From positions 1 to 51,173 of the forward strand of contig JAQTWX010000006.1 in the NCBI GenBank assembly GCA_028689065.1: a stretch of 51,173 nucleotides of DNA, read 5' to 3'. Below are positions 20,522 to 30,671 of the stretch, piece after piece; the stretch's first letter is position 1; every line of letters starts with the position of its first letter. The stretch comes from Candidatus Altimarinota bacterium. GTDB lineage: Bacteria > Patescibacteriota > Gracilibacteria > BD1-5 > UBA2023. A program made the translations under genes and the position numbers. The notes beneath the pieces are model-generated. The model was not told the DNA's origin. It worked only from the letters and a program-made list of their open reading frames with translations, and made no database searches.

Positions 20522-22474
20522 ATGGCAAATCAAATACTTCTCGATCTTATCGCAAAAAACTACACAGGTGATGCTTCTTGATATGAGCAAGATCTTTTGA
20601 AACAATCAGATACTCCTGTTGTTCAAGAAATAACTTCAGATATTTCTGTGGAGAACGCTTCAGATAAGGCACTTAATGTTTCCAGTGAAACAACTCCTCC
20701 AACACCAGATACTTCTCCCAAAAAACTTACAAAAGAAGAAGCTGATCAGATTCGACAAGGAGAAAAAGAATATAATGAAGCACTCGCTTTTGTAAAAGAT
20801 GCCATTGCTCCTTCTATGATGAAGATTGATGCAACGAAACTCCAGATTGGAGATACGTACATCCGAACTTTTTTTACCTATGCATATCCAGATTTCTTGG
20901 AAGGGAACTGGCTCGGACCACTTATTAATTGGGATGTGAAGTTCGATATGTCTATGTTCATTTATCCAATCGAATCGGCATATATTATGAAGTATCTTCG
21001 TAAACGTCTTACGGAATTACATTCAGAGCGTTCTATTAATGCGGATAAAGGACTTATTAATGATCCCGCACTCGATGCTCAAGTACAAGATGTAGAAGAA
21101 CTCCGTGCAAGCTTGACTCGAGGTCAGGAGCGGTATTTTCACTTCTCTATCTATATTAGTATTTATGCTGATTCAGAAGATCAGATTAAGAAACTTTCCA
21201 ATACACTTGATACACTTCTTTCTGGACGAAATATTTTGACAAAACAAGCTTTTCTTCGTTCAGAACAAGGATTTGTAGCAACTGGACCGTTTGCTCGTGA
21301 TGAAGTAGGAGTATATCGTAATATCTCAACAAAAGGACTTTCCACAACTTTTCCGTTCACCTCTAATTCTCTTTCCCAAGACGATGGAATTCTTTATGGA
21401 ATCAATACTCATAATAATTCCCTCATTATATTTGATCGATTTCGTACAGAAAATGCGAATATGGTAGTATTTGCAAAATCAGGATGAGGAAAATCATTTG
21501 CTGTGAAACTTGAGATTCTCCGTTCGCTCATGCTTGGAACTGATGTTATAGTCCTCGATCCAGAAAATGAATACAAGACACTTGTAGATACAGTCGGTGG
21601 AACATATGTAAATATCAACCTTAACTCTAATGAGCGAATCAATCCGTTTGATCTCCCAAGAGCACTGAAAGATACAGAATCCAAACCAGGAGATCTCCTT
21701 CGAGGTGCAGTTATCAACCTGCTTGGGCTTATGAACCTCATGCTCGGAAAATGTACTCCATCTGAGTCGGCGATTCTCGAGAAAGCTATTATCACCACAT
21801 ATTCTCTGAAAGGGATTACAATGAATGATGATGATGTTACAGGGAAAGAAGTTCCGATTATGAAGGATCTTTACTCAGTACTTGAGACTATGGATGGAGC
21901 AAAAGGAATCTGTGAACGGCTCGAAAAATATGTAACAGGAATTTTCTCTGGAGTATTCTCCGAAGCAACTAATATCAATCTCGGAGAAGGACTTGTAGTC
22001 TTCTCGGTTCGTGATCTTGATGAGATTCTCCGCCCGATTGCCATGTATATGCTCCTCGGATACGTATGGAATATCACACGAAGTTCTCTTCGCAAACGTA
22101 TCCTTGTCGTGGATGAGGCATGGAATATTATGCAACACGAAGATAGTGCGAAATTCCTCTTCGGTCTCGTCAAGCGTGCTCGTAAGTATGGTCTCGGAAT
22201 AACAACCATCACACAGGATGTCGAGGACTTTATGCAGAGTCCTCAAGGAAAAGCTATCGTGACGAACTCGTCCATCCAACTCCTCTTGAAGCAATCTCCC
22301 GCCTCCATTGATGTCCTCCAGAATGTCTTCAAACTCACGGAACAAGAAAAATATATCCTCCTCAACTCCGCCGTCTGACAAGGTCTCTTCTTTGCTGGAA
22401 CCGAGCATGTCGGAATACAGGTTCTTGCAAGTTACTTTGAGGAGCAGGTTATAACTACAAATCCAAATAAATAG
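20522..22474 (+). CDS. VirB4-like type IV secretion ATPase
   Basis: 650 residues. N-terminal VirB4-type domain (FFTYAYPDFLEGNWL, FIYPIESAYIMKYLRKRL) and a RecA-like ATPase core. Walker A is AKSGGGKSF; its middle Gly (residue 322) is TGA at 21485-21487. VLDPENEYKTL follows; Walker B is RKRILVVDEAWNIMQ and the GLGITTITQDVEDFM motif is seen. Further TGA glycines occur near residue 20 and at 22376-22378 in NSAVGQGLFF. VirB4 powers assembly of the channel or pilus. The VirD4 partner is at 13585, separated by radA, rpmE and the phosphatase gene. Confidence 0.93.
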
Positions 22475-22495
22475 ATTTTTAATACAAAAATACAT

Positions 22496-23104
22496 ATGGA
22501 GCCTTTAGAAAAACAAGGAGATATTCTTCCTCAATCGCACCAAGTCTCTTGATGAATAGAAGTTTCCAATGAGCTTGCAAGAGTTGGGAATATGGTTGTT
22601 TCTATTATTAACCATAAAAACTCTGGTCATATAAAACGTCCATTGAGTCCAGATAATGTGATTTCTCGATTAAAAATTATCGTGACTCATCTCACGAAAT
22701 GATTGAAAGAGAAATGAGAATGGATATTATAAAATGATGATTTGAAAGTATTTAGAGCATATTTCAATTGGAGGAAAAATAATCAGGAATCTATTATGGA
22801 TGCTATTAAATGAAAAAATCAGATGCAATTTGATGAAAAGCTAGTGAAACATATTATAACGGTTATAATGTGAGATACACTACCAAATGATGCAAGTCTG
22901 AAGATATATAGAGATGATAAAATACAAAAAGATTCTCCGAAGTGAGTAAATACTTTTCAAGAACATCTTAACAAACTTGGACATGATTTATATGCGGTAA
23001 GTGAAATTGCCGAGGAAATTCATATAAGCCCATCGGAAAGAGATATATTGATTAATGGACTCAATGCTGCAATTAAAACATATATGGAATTACTCAATAA
23101 CTAA
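22496..23104 (+). pseudogene. Unknown gene interrupted by an in-frame TAA
   Basis: A 203-codon frame from ATG to TAA, very rich in TGA (TGA-TGA pair near codon 19, five more later), with one internal TAA at 22730-22732 (codon 79). Sequence on both sides reads as one helical, Lys/Ile-rich soluble protein, and no good start follows the TAA. A single G-to-A change of a TGA glycine codon would create this stop. It lies between the VirB4-like gene and an S4-domain gene. No family was recognised. Two separate genes or a sequencing error remain possible. Confidence 0.6.
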
Positions 23105-23110
23105 CTTTTT

Positions 23111-23317
23111 ATGAAAACCTTCACTCTCACCTCCGAATACATCGAAATGAATAAACTTATGAAGCTTCTGAATCTCACAGAAACTGGAGGACAGGCAAAA
23201 ATTGCTATTTCCCAAGGACTCGTAACCGTGAATGGAGCAATAGAACTCCAGCTCCGTAAGAAGCTCCGAAAAGGAGATAAAGTAGATTTTGATGGAGTTC
23301 TCGTAGAGATTGTTTAA
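23111..23317 (+). CDS. S4-domain RNA-binding protein (YaaA/RlbA-like)
   Basis: 68 residues, nearly all an S4 fold: SEYIEMNKLMKLLNLTETGGQAKIAISQGLVTVNG and KLRKGDKVDF. This compact YaaA-type S4 protein is thought to act on ribosome assembly or RNA. It starts 6 bases after the upstream frame and ends in a shared terminator. No TGA. Confidence 0.88.
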   Translation: MKTFTLTSEYIEMNKLMKLLNLTETGGQAKIAISQGLVTVNGAIELQLRKKLRKGDKVDFDGVLVEIV

Positions 23318-23354
23318 ATAAAAAATCCCCCGAATTTCGGAGGATTTTTTATTT
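23316..23354. terminator. Bidirectional terminator between convergent genes
   Basis: AAATAAAAAATCC...GGATTTTTTATTT stem with a CGAA/TTCG core and one mismatch. It overlaps the ends of the genes at 23317 (plus) and 23353 (minus). Confidence 0.85.
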
Positions 23355-23874
23355 AAACTCGGATTTTTTTAATTACTTCGCCATATTTTAGACATTTACT
23401 CGTGATACATTTTCCAGTAATTCCTGCAAGGAGTGGAAGGATACCGAGGAGAGCGAGCCAGAATCCTACATCTATGGGCTGACTCTGAGTCTTTGAAGTA
23501 GTGATAGCTCCGTAATCAAGTGAACCGCTTTGAGTAGTTATAGTATCTTGTATGACTATAGGAGTTTTTGTATCAACAAGCCAATTCCCTATAGTTATGA
23601 GAGTGAGCCCGAAACAGATCTGGATAATGCGGACATATTTTCGTTTTGCGAGACAGATTCCGGTTGCTCCCATAATCATCGGAACAAGGGCGAAAATAAA
23701 GAGTCCGTAAATAATATATTGTTCATAAGCCTTGAGTGACTCTGGAAGATGAAGTGTAATATTTCCGAGATTGAGTCCAAGGATAATTCCAATAAGGAGT
23801 CCAAAACCGATTCGTCCGAACAGGATAGTTGTATCTTTTGGACGTTTTTGGAAGAATTCTACGAGTTTAAACAT
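23353..23874 (-). CDS. Membrane protein of unknown function
   Basis: 173 residues with four likely TM helices (about 18-40, 53-75, 83-100, 137-155). Between helices 3 and 4 is an outer loop rich in Thr, Ser and Gln. A positively charged N-terminus (FFQKRPKD) and C-terminus suggest both ends face the cytoplasm. Two Cys follow helix 4 (GKCITSKC). The Gly spacing in helix 1 (GRIGFGLLIGIILGLNLG) resembles packed small-residue helices. No TGA and no recognised family. Confidence 0.75.
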   Translation of the reverse strand: MFKLVEFFQKRPKDTTILFGRIGFGLLIGIILGLNLGNITLHLPESLKAYEQYIIYGLFIFALVPMIMGATGICLAKRKYVRIIQICFGLTLITIGNWLVDTKTPIVIQDTITTQSGSLDYGAITTSKTQSQPIDVGFWLALLGILPLLAGITGKCITSKCLKYGEVIKKIRV

Positions 23875-23938
23875 AGGGTTGGTAGGGTAAGAATTAAGTT
23901 GATGGTATAGTATGGAAAATGACTAAAAAGTAAAGACA

Positions 23939-24067
23939 ATGGATGTAACTCGTCGATGAATTCTTATTCCTCGTCCATATAAAGCAGAAGAAAAATTCAC
24001 ACGTATCAAGCTATATGAACTGCGAAATAAGAGCTTCATTAACTCGCTATCGCGGAATATATTATAA
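23939..24067 (+). CDS. Possible 42-residue protein
   Basis: ATG to TAA with one in-frame TGA glycine (MDVTRRGILIPRPYKAEEK). The product is basic and the last 6 bases overlap the end of trpS on the other strand. Only composition and an upstream TATAGT-like element support it; it might be a remnant of a longer gene. Confidence 0.4.
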
Positions 24068-25222
24068 TCCCACCACTTCCTTTACTGCTTGCATCTTTGC
24101 TTCGATGCGAGCGTTCATAATTCGCGCTCCTTCTTGGAGCTTTGCTTCGATGAGTTCAGGATGTTTCTCGAGCATGGCACGAGCATCGTGATAGGGTTGG
24201 AGGTATTCGGTAAGTATTTCCAAAAGTTCGAGTTTGGCGTGTCCATAGCCGTAGCCGATGCCATGTTCGAATTTTTCGCGCATAGATGCGAGACGTTCGG
24301 GAGTAGTAAAAACTTTGGCAATCGCATAGATGTTATTGTCGAGCGGTTTCGGATCATCGAGCTCCTCAGAACCAGTGATGATCGACATAACTTTTTTCTT
24401 GAGAGTCTTTGGGTCGTCGAAGAGTCCGATAAAGTTGTTGTAGGATTTGCTCATCTTGCGACCATCAACTCCAGGAAGCGTCGCGACGTTTGGTTCTATA
24501 TACTCGCTCGGAAGCTTGAAAATATCCGCTTTGTAGGTCTTGTTGAAAGCCTTGGCGATATCGCGGGTCATCTCCAGGTGCTGTTTCTGGTCAGCTCAAA
24601 CTGGAACTACATCCGTGTCGTAGGCGAGAATATCGGCGGCCATGAGGATTGGGTAGTTAAATACTCCCATATTGAGATTATTTTCGTAGTTTTTTACAAA
24701 TGTTTCCAATTCGGATTGTCCATTTTTGATATTAATATTTGCTTCTGCAATTTTTTCATCTAATTTTTCAGAAAAATATTGGTTTGGAATAGTTTTATCA
24801 AATATCTTTTTAATTTCTAAATATGCTTGTATATATCACTTTTTCTGCTCTAATTTAGATAATATTTCATCTCTTTTTTGATTAAAATCCTTAAAACTAT
24901 GTGCTCTCAGCATCAGTGAATACGGAGTCACATTATTCAATATCCAATTGAGTTTCGGGATAAGGGGGATATCGGATTGACGGAAGATATGGACAGGAGT
25001 ATCTATGCCGAATATAGAGAAATACGTGAGCGCCATTTCATGGGTATTCCGCTTCAAATCCGCAGCATTTTTGACACTGGTGAGAGCGTGAAGATCTGCG
25101 ATGAAAATCGCCGCATCGTTCTTCTCTGCGAGCTTTTTAAACGGCAGAACTGCGCCGAGGAGGTTCCCGAGGTGCATCTGGTCGCCGGTCGGTTTGACTC
25201 CGGTGAGGATTCGTTTTGACAT
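24062..25222 (-). CDS. trpS: Tryptophanyl-tRNA synthetase
   Basis: 386 residues, class Ic synthetase charging tRNA-Trp. GVKPTGDQMHLGN carries the HIGH-type motif; then IADLHALT, FRQSDIP, NPYSL-like helices, [24 protein letters not shown] (specific for TrpRS over TyrRS) and the GRKMSKSYNN loop. TGA glycine occurs at VPVG, a conserved site, and after EQKK. Extra helical sequence of about 45 residues lies at 125-175, where family members are shorter. With TGA read as glycine, tryptophan must come from TGG only. Confidence 0.96.
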
Positions 25223-25303
25223 AGTACTTTTTTAAAAAATATTTTGACAAAATTTAAATTGTATAGTCTTATACATAAAATTATTATTTTTCATATCTTA
25301 TCT

Positions 25304-25465
25304 ATGACAAGAGAATTTATCTCTGTGGGTGTTTCTCATTTTCAAAAAATATTCGGTTTTACAGAAGCGGACTATCGTATCAAGGAAAATCGACTCTGAA
25401 CAGTAAACAATGCTGTTCGTCTTGTTGAGAAAGTAGAAGGAAAAATCTCGAAGATACTTCATTAA
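25304..25465 (+). CDS. Small basic protein, 53 residues
   Basis: ATG to TAA with one TGA glycine (ENRLG). The sequence MTREFISVGVSHFQKIFGF, then ADYRIKENRLGTVNNAVRL and KVEGKISKIL, reads like a folded helical protein. It is divergent from trpS and converges on topA 16 bases further on. A TTGACA occurs about 60 bases upstream. No family recognised. Confidence 0.6.
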
Positions 25466-25480
25466 AATATTCCAAGATTC

Positions 25481-27688
25481 TTATTCCTCTCCTGGTTCTT
25501 CTTTCGGAAGGTTCTTTGCATTTTTACATTCAGGATAGGCTGAACAAGCGAGAAATGGTCCACGACGAGAATTCTTGACGTGCATAATTCCAGTTCCACA
25601 TTTGTCGCAGGTTCCTCCTCCGTGTTTCTCTTCAAGTCCAGCAAGTTTCTTGTCTGGTACTTTCCCGATCCATTTTACTTCTGGGTAGAGAGAACTGGCA
25701 AGAAATGGTCCGAATCGTCCAGTTTTTACAACAATAGTTCCTCCAGCGGGACATGGTTTTCCTTCATATTCTGCTCGAAGTTCTGCAAGTTGTTCCTCTT
25801 GTCCAGGAACGACGATATTTTCCAGATATTCACAAGTTGGATAGTTGGAACATCCGATGAATCGACCGCTTTTCGAGAATTTATACACAAGTTCTGCTCC
25901 ACATTTTGGACATTCTTTTCCGACTTTTTCCTGAACCTTTCCTTTTTCTTCCATTGCTGCTATGAGGTAGGTACTAAATTTTTTGTAAAATACATCGAGC
26001 ATATTGGTCCACTCAAGTTCCCCGGTTGCAACCGTATCGAATTCTTCTTCGACTTTTGCGGTGAACTTGTAGTCCATGAGTTCCGGAAATCTCACCTCGA
26101 GGAAGTCATTGACCGTGAAAGCGATATCGGTGGGTGCGAGTTTCTTGTCTATCTTCTCGATATATCCACGTTCTACAATCGTTCCGATAGTCGGAGCATA
26201 GGTAGATGGTCGACCAATTCCTTCGGATTCGAGCTTCTTTACGAGCATAGCTTCGGTATATCGAGAAGGTGGCCGAGAAAATGTCTGAGAACCGAGAAGT
26301 TTTTTTGCCTCTGCAGTCTCTCCGACTTTGAGATCCGGGAGAGTCGATGGTCCGGCACCCTCTTCACTTTCTTCATCGTCATTCCCTTCGACATAGAGCT
26401 TCATAAACCCCGGGAATTTAATAACTTCTCCCTTGGAAATCCATTCTTGGTCAGGTGCAACCGTAGGATTGAATACAAAAGTAGTTGTCTCAATTTTTGC
26501 TTCTTGCATCTGTGACGCAACGGTTCGTTCCCAGATAAGTCGGTAGAGTCGGAGGTCTCCACCCTCAAGTCCGATAGTATCAGGAGTCTTATCTATATAG
26601 GCAGGACGAATCGCTTCATGTGCTTCCTGGGCGTTCGCTTGTTTAGTTTTGTATTTTCGTCCTTCTTTGATGGAATACTCTTTCCCGAACGTTGCATCGA
26701 TATAATTTCGACACGCATCCATGGCGAGTGTCGAAAGATTCACAGAATCCGTTCGCATATAGGTAATAAACCCGTTCTGATAAAGGTTCTGTGCTACGGT
26801 CATAGTCTGAGAAACCGAGAAACCGAGTTTACGAGAAGCTTCCTGTTGGAGGGTAGAAGTGGTGAATGGAGCTCCAGGAAGACGAGTTGTATTCTTTTTA
26901 TCCGCATCCGAAAGAGTAAATTCAATATCAGTTGTAGCTTCATAGAATTTATTTCCTTTCTTGTCAGCTTTTTCTGTAAGAGAATCTACATTGAAACCGA
27001 GAGTTGCAAGCATCTTCTGGATATCTTCAGTATTCTTGAGCTTCTTTACTTTTCCAGAAATCTTGGCGAAATCGATTCCGAATTTTACCCCCTTAGCTTC
27101 TGCTTCGACTCGGAGCTTCCAGCTTTCTTCTGGTTTGAAGTTCTGTATTTCTCGTTCTCTCTCGACGATGAGTTTTACTGCAACAGATTGCACACGTCCA
27201 GCAGAGAGACCAGTACGGATTTTCTGCCAGAGAACTGGAGAAACTTTGAACCCCACAAGTCGATCGAGAATTCGTCGGGCTTGCTGGGCATTGACGAGAT
27301 CCATATCGATGTTTCGAGGACTTGCAATGGCTGCTTCAATCGCTGGTTTAGTAATCTCATGAAAAACGATTCGTGAAACTGTTTTTGAATCGATTCCGAG
27401 TGCTTCACAAAGATGCCATCCAATAGCTTCTCCTTCGCGGTCCTCATCGGTTGCTATCCAGACTTTCTCTGCTTCTTTTACGAGTTTCTTAAGTTCGGTA
27501 ACGGTTTTCTTTTTCTCATCAGAGATAATATATGTCGGAGCGAAGTTATTCTCGATATCGATTCCGAGATCCTTCTTGGCAAGATCACGGATATGTCCAA
27601 AAGAAGCCTTGACCATAAAATCTTTTCCGAGAAATTTTTCAATAGTTTTTCCTTTGGCAGGTGATTCGACGATGACGAGATTTTTCAT
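25481..27688 (-). CDS. topA: DNA topoisomerase I
   Basis: 735 residues, type IA topoisomerase that relaxes negative supercoils. The TOPRIM domain starts MKNLVIVESPAKGKT with DEDREGEAIGWHL (acidic triad), the active-site Tyr lies in GFITYMRTDS, and HEAIRPAYI follows. The C-terminus has two complete Cys4 zinc fingers (CPKCGAEL...CSNYPTCEY and CDKCGTGI...CSAYPEC) and one degenerate repeat between them (PCPAGGT...LYPEVKW). Another ATG lies 20 codons upstream at 27748, but the -35 box covers it, so 27688 is the start. No TGA codon in 735 codons. Confidence 0.98.
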   Translation of the reverse strand: MKNLVIVESPAKGKTIEKFLGKDFMVKASFGHIRDLAKKDLGIDIENNFAPTYIISDEKKKTVTELKKLVKEAEKVWIATDEDREGEAIGWHLCEALGIDSKTVSRIVFHEITKPAIEAAIASPRNIDMDLVNAQQARRILDRLVGFKVSPVLWQKIRTGLSAGRVQSVAVKLIVEREREIQNFKPEESWKLRVEAEAKGVKFGIDFAKISGKVKKLKNTEDIQKMLATLGFNVDSLTEKADKKGNKFYEATTDIEFTLSDADKKNTTRLPGAPFTTSTLQQEASRKLGFSVSQTMTVAQNLYQNGFITYMRTDSVNLSTLAMDACRNYIDATFGKEYSIKEGRKYKTKQANAQEAHEAIRPAYIDKTPDTIGLEGGDLRLYRLIWERTVASQMQEAKIETTTFVFNPTVAPDQEWISKGEVIKFPGFMKLYVEGNDDEESEEGAGPSTLPDLKVGETAEAKKLLGSQTFSRPPSRYTEAMLVKKLESEGIGRPSTYAPTIGTIVERGYIEKIDKKLAPTDIAFTVNDFLEVRFPELMDYKFTAKVEEEFDTVATGELEWTNMLDVFYKKFSTYLIAAMEEKGKVQEKVGKECPKCGAELVYKFSKSGRFIGCSNYPTCEYLENIVVPGQEEQLAELRAEYEGKPCPAGGTIVVKTGRFGPFLASSLYPEVKWIGKVPDKKLAGLEEKHGGGTCDKCGTGIMHVKNSRRGPFLACSAYPECKNAKNLPKEEPGEE

Positions 27689-27720
27689 GAAAGTATGTGA
27701 AATGAGGTAATTTAATGGAC

Positions 27721-27748
27721 AGGATAGATACGAAAAGGTGAAAGTCAA
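27721..27748 (-). promoter_or_regulatory. topA promoter
   Basis: On the minus strand TTGACT (27743-27748), 16-bp spacer, TATCCT (27721-27726). The predicted start near 27714 excludes the in-frame ATG at 27748 as the topA start. Confidence 0.7.
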
Positions 27749-27818
27749 AAGATTTTTTGATTTATAGAAGAAAAGTTCTATACTTGAACTGTATTATATT
27801 TATATAACCTTTTCTTTT

Positions 27819-28151
27819 ATGAAATATATTATTCTTTCCTTTCTTCTTCTCGGACTTGCTTCTTGCTCTGTTCCAAATCCATTGAATGATGATTCTACAA
27901 AAGAAGTTAATATACAGGATGTAGATTTTAAAACTCTGACAGAATCTGGAATAATCACTGGTTCTGGTAATGAAAATGAAGAGAATACTGGAAGCATCTC
28001 TGAAGAAAGTGAATCAGGAACTCTGAATGAAAGTAGAGAAACTCAACATGAAGAAAAAGAAGATGATGATGTAACAAAAGATCCTGAAATAGAAAGTATT
28101 CAGAAAGATATCGATAAAATATTTGAAGATATAGGGGGAGAAATAAAATAA
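27819..28151 (+). CDS. Small acidic lipoprotein
   Basis: 110 residues. A lipoprotein signal (MKYIILSFLLLGLASC, Cys16 as lipidated residue) is followed by an acidic, Ser/Glu-rich disordered region and a short C-terminal helix (IESIQKDIDKIFEDIGGEI). Divergent from topA. No TGA. Likely membrane-tethered on the outer face; function unknown. Confidence 0.82.
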   Translation: MKYIILSFLLLGLASCSVPNPLNDDSTKEVNIQDVDFKTLTESGIITGSGNENEENTGSISEESESGTLNESRETQHEEKEDDDVTKDPEIESIQKDIDKIFEDIGGEIK

Positions 28152-28161
28152 GTTCTTTGCA

Positions 28162-28203
28162 AAAAAATATTGGTTTTTCTTAAAGAAAAACCAATATTTT
28201 TTA
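28162..28203. terminator. Bidirectional terminator between the lipoprotein and murE-like genes
   Basis: AATATTGGTTTTTC pairs perfectly with GAAAAACCAATATT around a 5-base loop, with A and T runs on the two sides. The two genes converge here. Confidence 0.85.
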
Positions 28204-29520
28204 TTATCCCATAACTATCTCATTCTCACCGATTTCTCGAAGAATTTTTCGAGTCACAACACGATCATCCCATTCAATGGAACCTGTGTTGGTGACTTGA
28301 ACGGTTTCAGCTCATTTTCCAGCGATTATTACAACATCATCTCGCTCAGCTATCGAAAGTGCGGTACGAATCGCATCCATCCTAGATGGGACAATCCAAA
28401 ATCCTTCTCCCTCCTTTCGTTTGATTCCCATAGAGACCTCTTTGATAATCTTCAGACTATTTTCTGTGTAGTTATCGTCTTCTGTGAGAATTACGATATC
28501 ACTGAGTGTATCAACAATACGTCCCATTTTTGGACGTTTACTAGTATCCCGATCACCGGTTGCACCAAAAACTGTGATAATTCGTCCGATTCCTTCCATT
28601 TGTTTTACGGTTTCAAGCACATTTCGGAGACTATCTTCCGTATGAGCATAATCGACAAAAATAGTGAGACCACGAGTATTTTCTATCTCTTCTAATCTTC
28701 CAGGAATCACATCTACGGATTCGATAGCACTTACAATGGTTGGAATATCAATTTTTTGAGAGATGAGTACGCTTACTGCTGCAAGGATATTACTCACATT
28801 AAAACTTCCTCGGAGTTTTGTTTTGATAGAAAGAGTATTGGAAGGCATTTTTACTTCGAACTGTGTTCCTTCTCGGAGATATTGTACATTTTGGGATCGA
28901 ATCTGTGCATTTGGAGCCATTCCATAAGTATACATAACATCGGGAGTGGTTTCCTGAAGAAACATGCTTGCATAATCGGAATCGATATTAACAGCAGCTA
29001 TCTTTTTTACTCCTGGTTTTCGACGGTATGAAACAAGATTCTTGAAGAGTTCCAGTTTGGTTGCGGCATAATTCTCCATAGTTCTATGGAGATCGAGGTG
29101 ATCCTGGGAGATATTTGTAAGAACAGCAACATCGTAATCTATTCCATAGTTTCGATTATAGAAGATAGAATGACTGGAGGTTTCGATTACTGCGTATTCA
29201 CATCCTGCTTCTTTTGCTTCTTTCAAAAGTCTCTGGAGAATGAACGGTGATGGGGAAGTCATTTTTATATTATTTTCTGACCATTGCCCATTGATACTAT
29301 AATTTGCTGTTGAAAACATAAAGACTTTTTTTCCAGCATGTTCGAGTCCTCGGGCAATGAGATTTGTGACAGTAGTTTTTCCTTTACTCCCAGTGATACC
29401 GATAACTATCATATCCCGAGCAGGATTATCATACATTCGGAAAGCGATGACTCCCCGAAGGTAGTGGTAAAAAATGCGAATAGGTGAATCAAGAGCGATG
29501 AGTGACCGAAGAAAATTCAT
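28204..29520 (-). CDS. MurE-like Mur ligase lacking domain 1
   Basis: 438 residues. ATP-dependent ligase that would add the third amino acid of the peptidoglycan stem. The central domain has GITGSKGKTTVTNLIARGL, STANYSINGQ, VIETSSHS and NISQDHLDLH; the C-terminal domain has GRLEEIE, VDYAHTEDSL, FGATGDRD, and ends with a TGA glycine (IAGKGAE). The usual N-terminal UDP-binding domain of about 90 residues is missing. At the amino-acid selectivity loop the sequence is TEDDNYTEN, not the DNPR of diaminopimelate enzymes. Its substrate cannot be assigned from sequence. It lies downstream of lysS and the PAS gene in a likely operon. Confidence 0.88.
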
Positions 29521-29555
29521 GAATATATATTAAAAAATAATTAAACAGGAGAGAT

Positions 29556-30641
29556 TTATTTTCTGAAAAAATACTCGAAGATACGAATAAAAATATTCTT
29601 TTTCTGTATTTTTTTAACAAGCAATCCTATACTAAAAGTTCGTTTGTATCCAGGAAATACTTCAAATGGACAACCAGAGCATTGCCAGTATATTTCTGCA
29701 ACAGGACGTTTATTATATTGGTGAAATTTATATATTCCAATAGATGGGGTATTTTGAAACTTTCTTGTTTTAATAACTTGTTCAAAAGCATCTCCATGAG
29801 CGAGAGAAATAATATTTTGAAATTGTTTTTGTTCGTCAAACGAAGATTTAAAAAATTGAGCATACGCCGTATTATATCGCCCACGGATTTTCCCTTCTTC
29901 TTTTAGAGGGATATCTATTGTCTCCATGAAAAATTCACTGTGATTCCAGAGAAAATCAAACATAGAAAGAAATTCTTGTATATTTTCCTTTGAAATAAAA
30001 CCATGAACTCCTACTTGATAGAGATTTCCAATGAGTCTTGTAGAATTCATAGTCTTTCCCCGAAAAAATCTTGCTCGTTCTTTTTTTTGATCATTTTTAT
30101 CATGAAGTTCTCTCCCTGATCGTATTTCAACAGATTCCCCGACTCCTCCATATGAATTCCAACTAATTTTTCGATCAGAGTGTTTCATAATGAGCTCGAG
30201 TTGTTGGTATCATTTTCCTGAACGGAGGAGTCAAATTGAGTTTCGAGCTTGTTCGGCATCCCGTCATTTATATACCTGACTATAGAGAGTTCCTAGATTC
30301 TCATGATGGTGTATCTCTGTTGGAGAAAGTCCACTGAGTTCGCAATATGCTTTGTTTACGAAGATAATCTCTCATGAGACCGATATGACAATGAGTGGTC
30401 ATATGACTGGAATATCATCTTGAGTATGGGATATTCTTTCGTTACAAATTTGTTCAAACATCCAAACATGAGAAAGAATTCTCTTTTCGATTTGCTCAAA
30501 TTCATTGAGGAGTTTTATGTCGGTCAATCCAGATTTTATAGAAGCAAATACTTTCTCTATTGTATGAAGAGAGTCGAGTTTCTGACCGGATTTATCTGGT
30601 AGGAGAGAGATAAAACTCTCGAAGAATTGTTTCTTGTCCAT
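29556..30641 (-). CDS. PAS-domain protein
   Basis: 361 residues. Helical N-terminus (1-75), then a PAS domain at about 80-140 (IVISVSGEIIFVNKAYCELSGLSPTEI) and a second PAS-like region at about 215-335 (MNSTRLIGNLYQV to WQCSGCPFEVFPG). There is no kinase, GGDEF or HTH domain. Six TGA glycines in the PAS region split it under the standard code. It lies 30 bases after lysS and 35 before the murE-like gene. It could bind a small ligand or cofactor and signal by protein contact; the target is unknown. Confidence 0.78.
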
Positions 30642-30671
30642 ATTGAGAGAGGTTAGGGACTTTCGAAATCT

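Noticed and set aside
13585-22474. Complete conjugative element
   Set aside because: No relaxase, VirB6/8/9/10-like set, origin of transfer or integrase is linked to these ATPase genes; housekeeping genes are interleaved.
25580-27376. Long plus-strand open frames opposite topA (311, 252 and 133 codons)
   Set aside because: Ser/Phe/Arg-rich shadow translations; the minus strand encodes complete topoisomerase I with all motifs.
27689-27748. Upstream in-frame start of topA
   Set aside because: Overlaps the -35/-10 promoter; family proteins begin at the Lys-rich MKNLVIVESPAKGK-type start.
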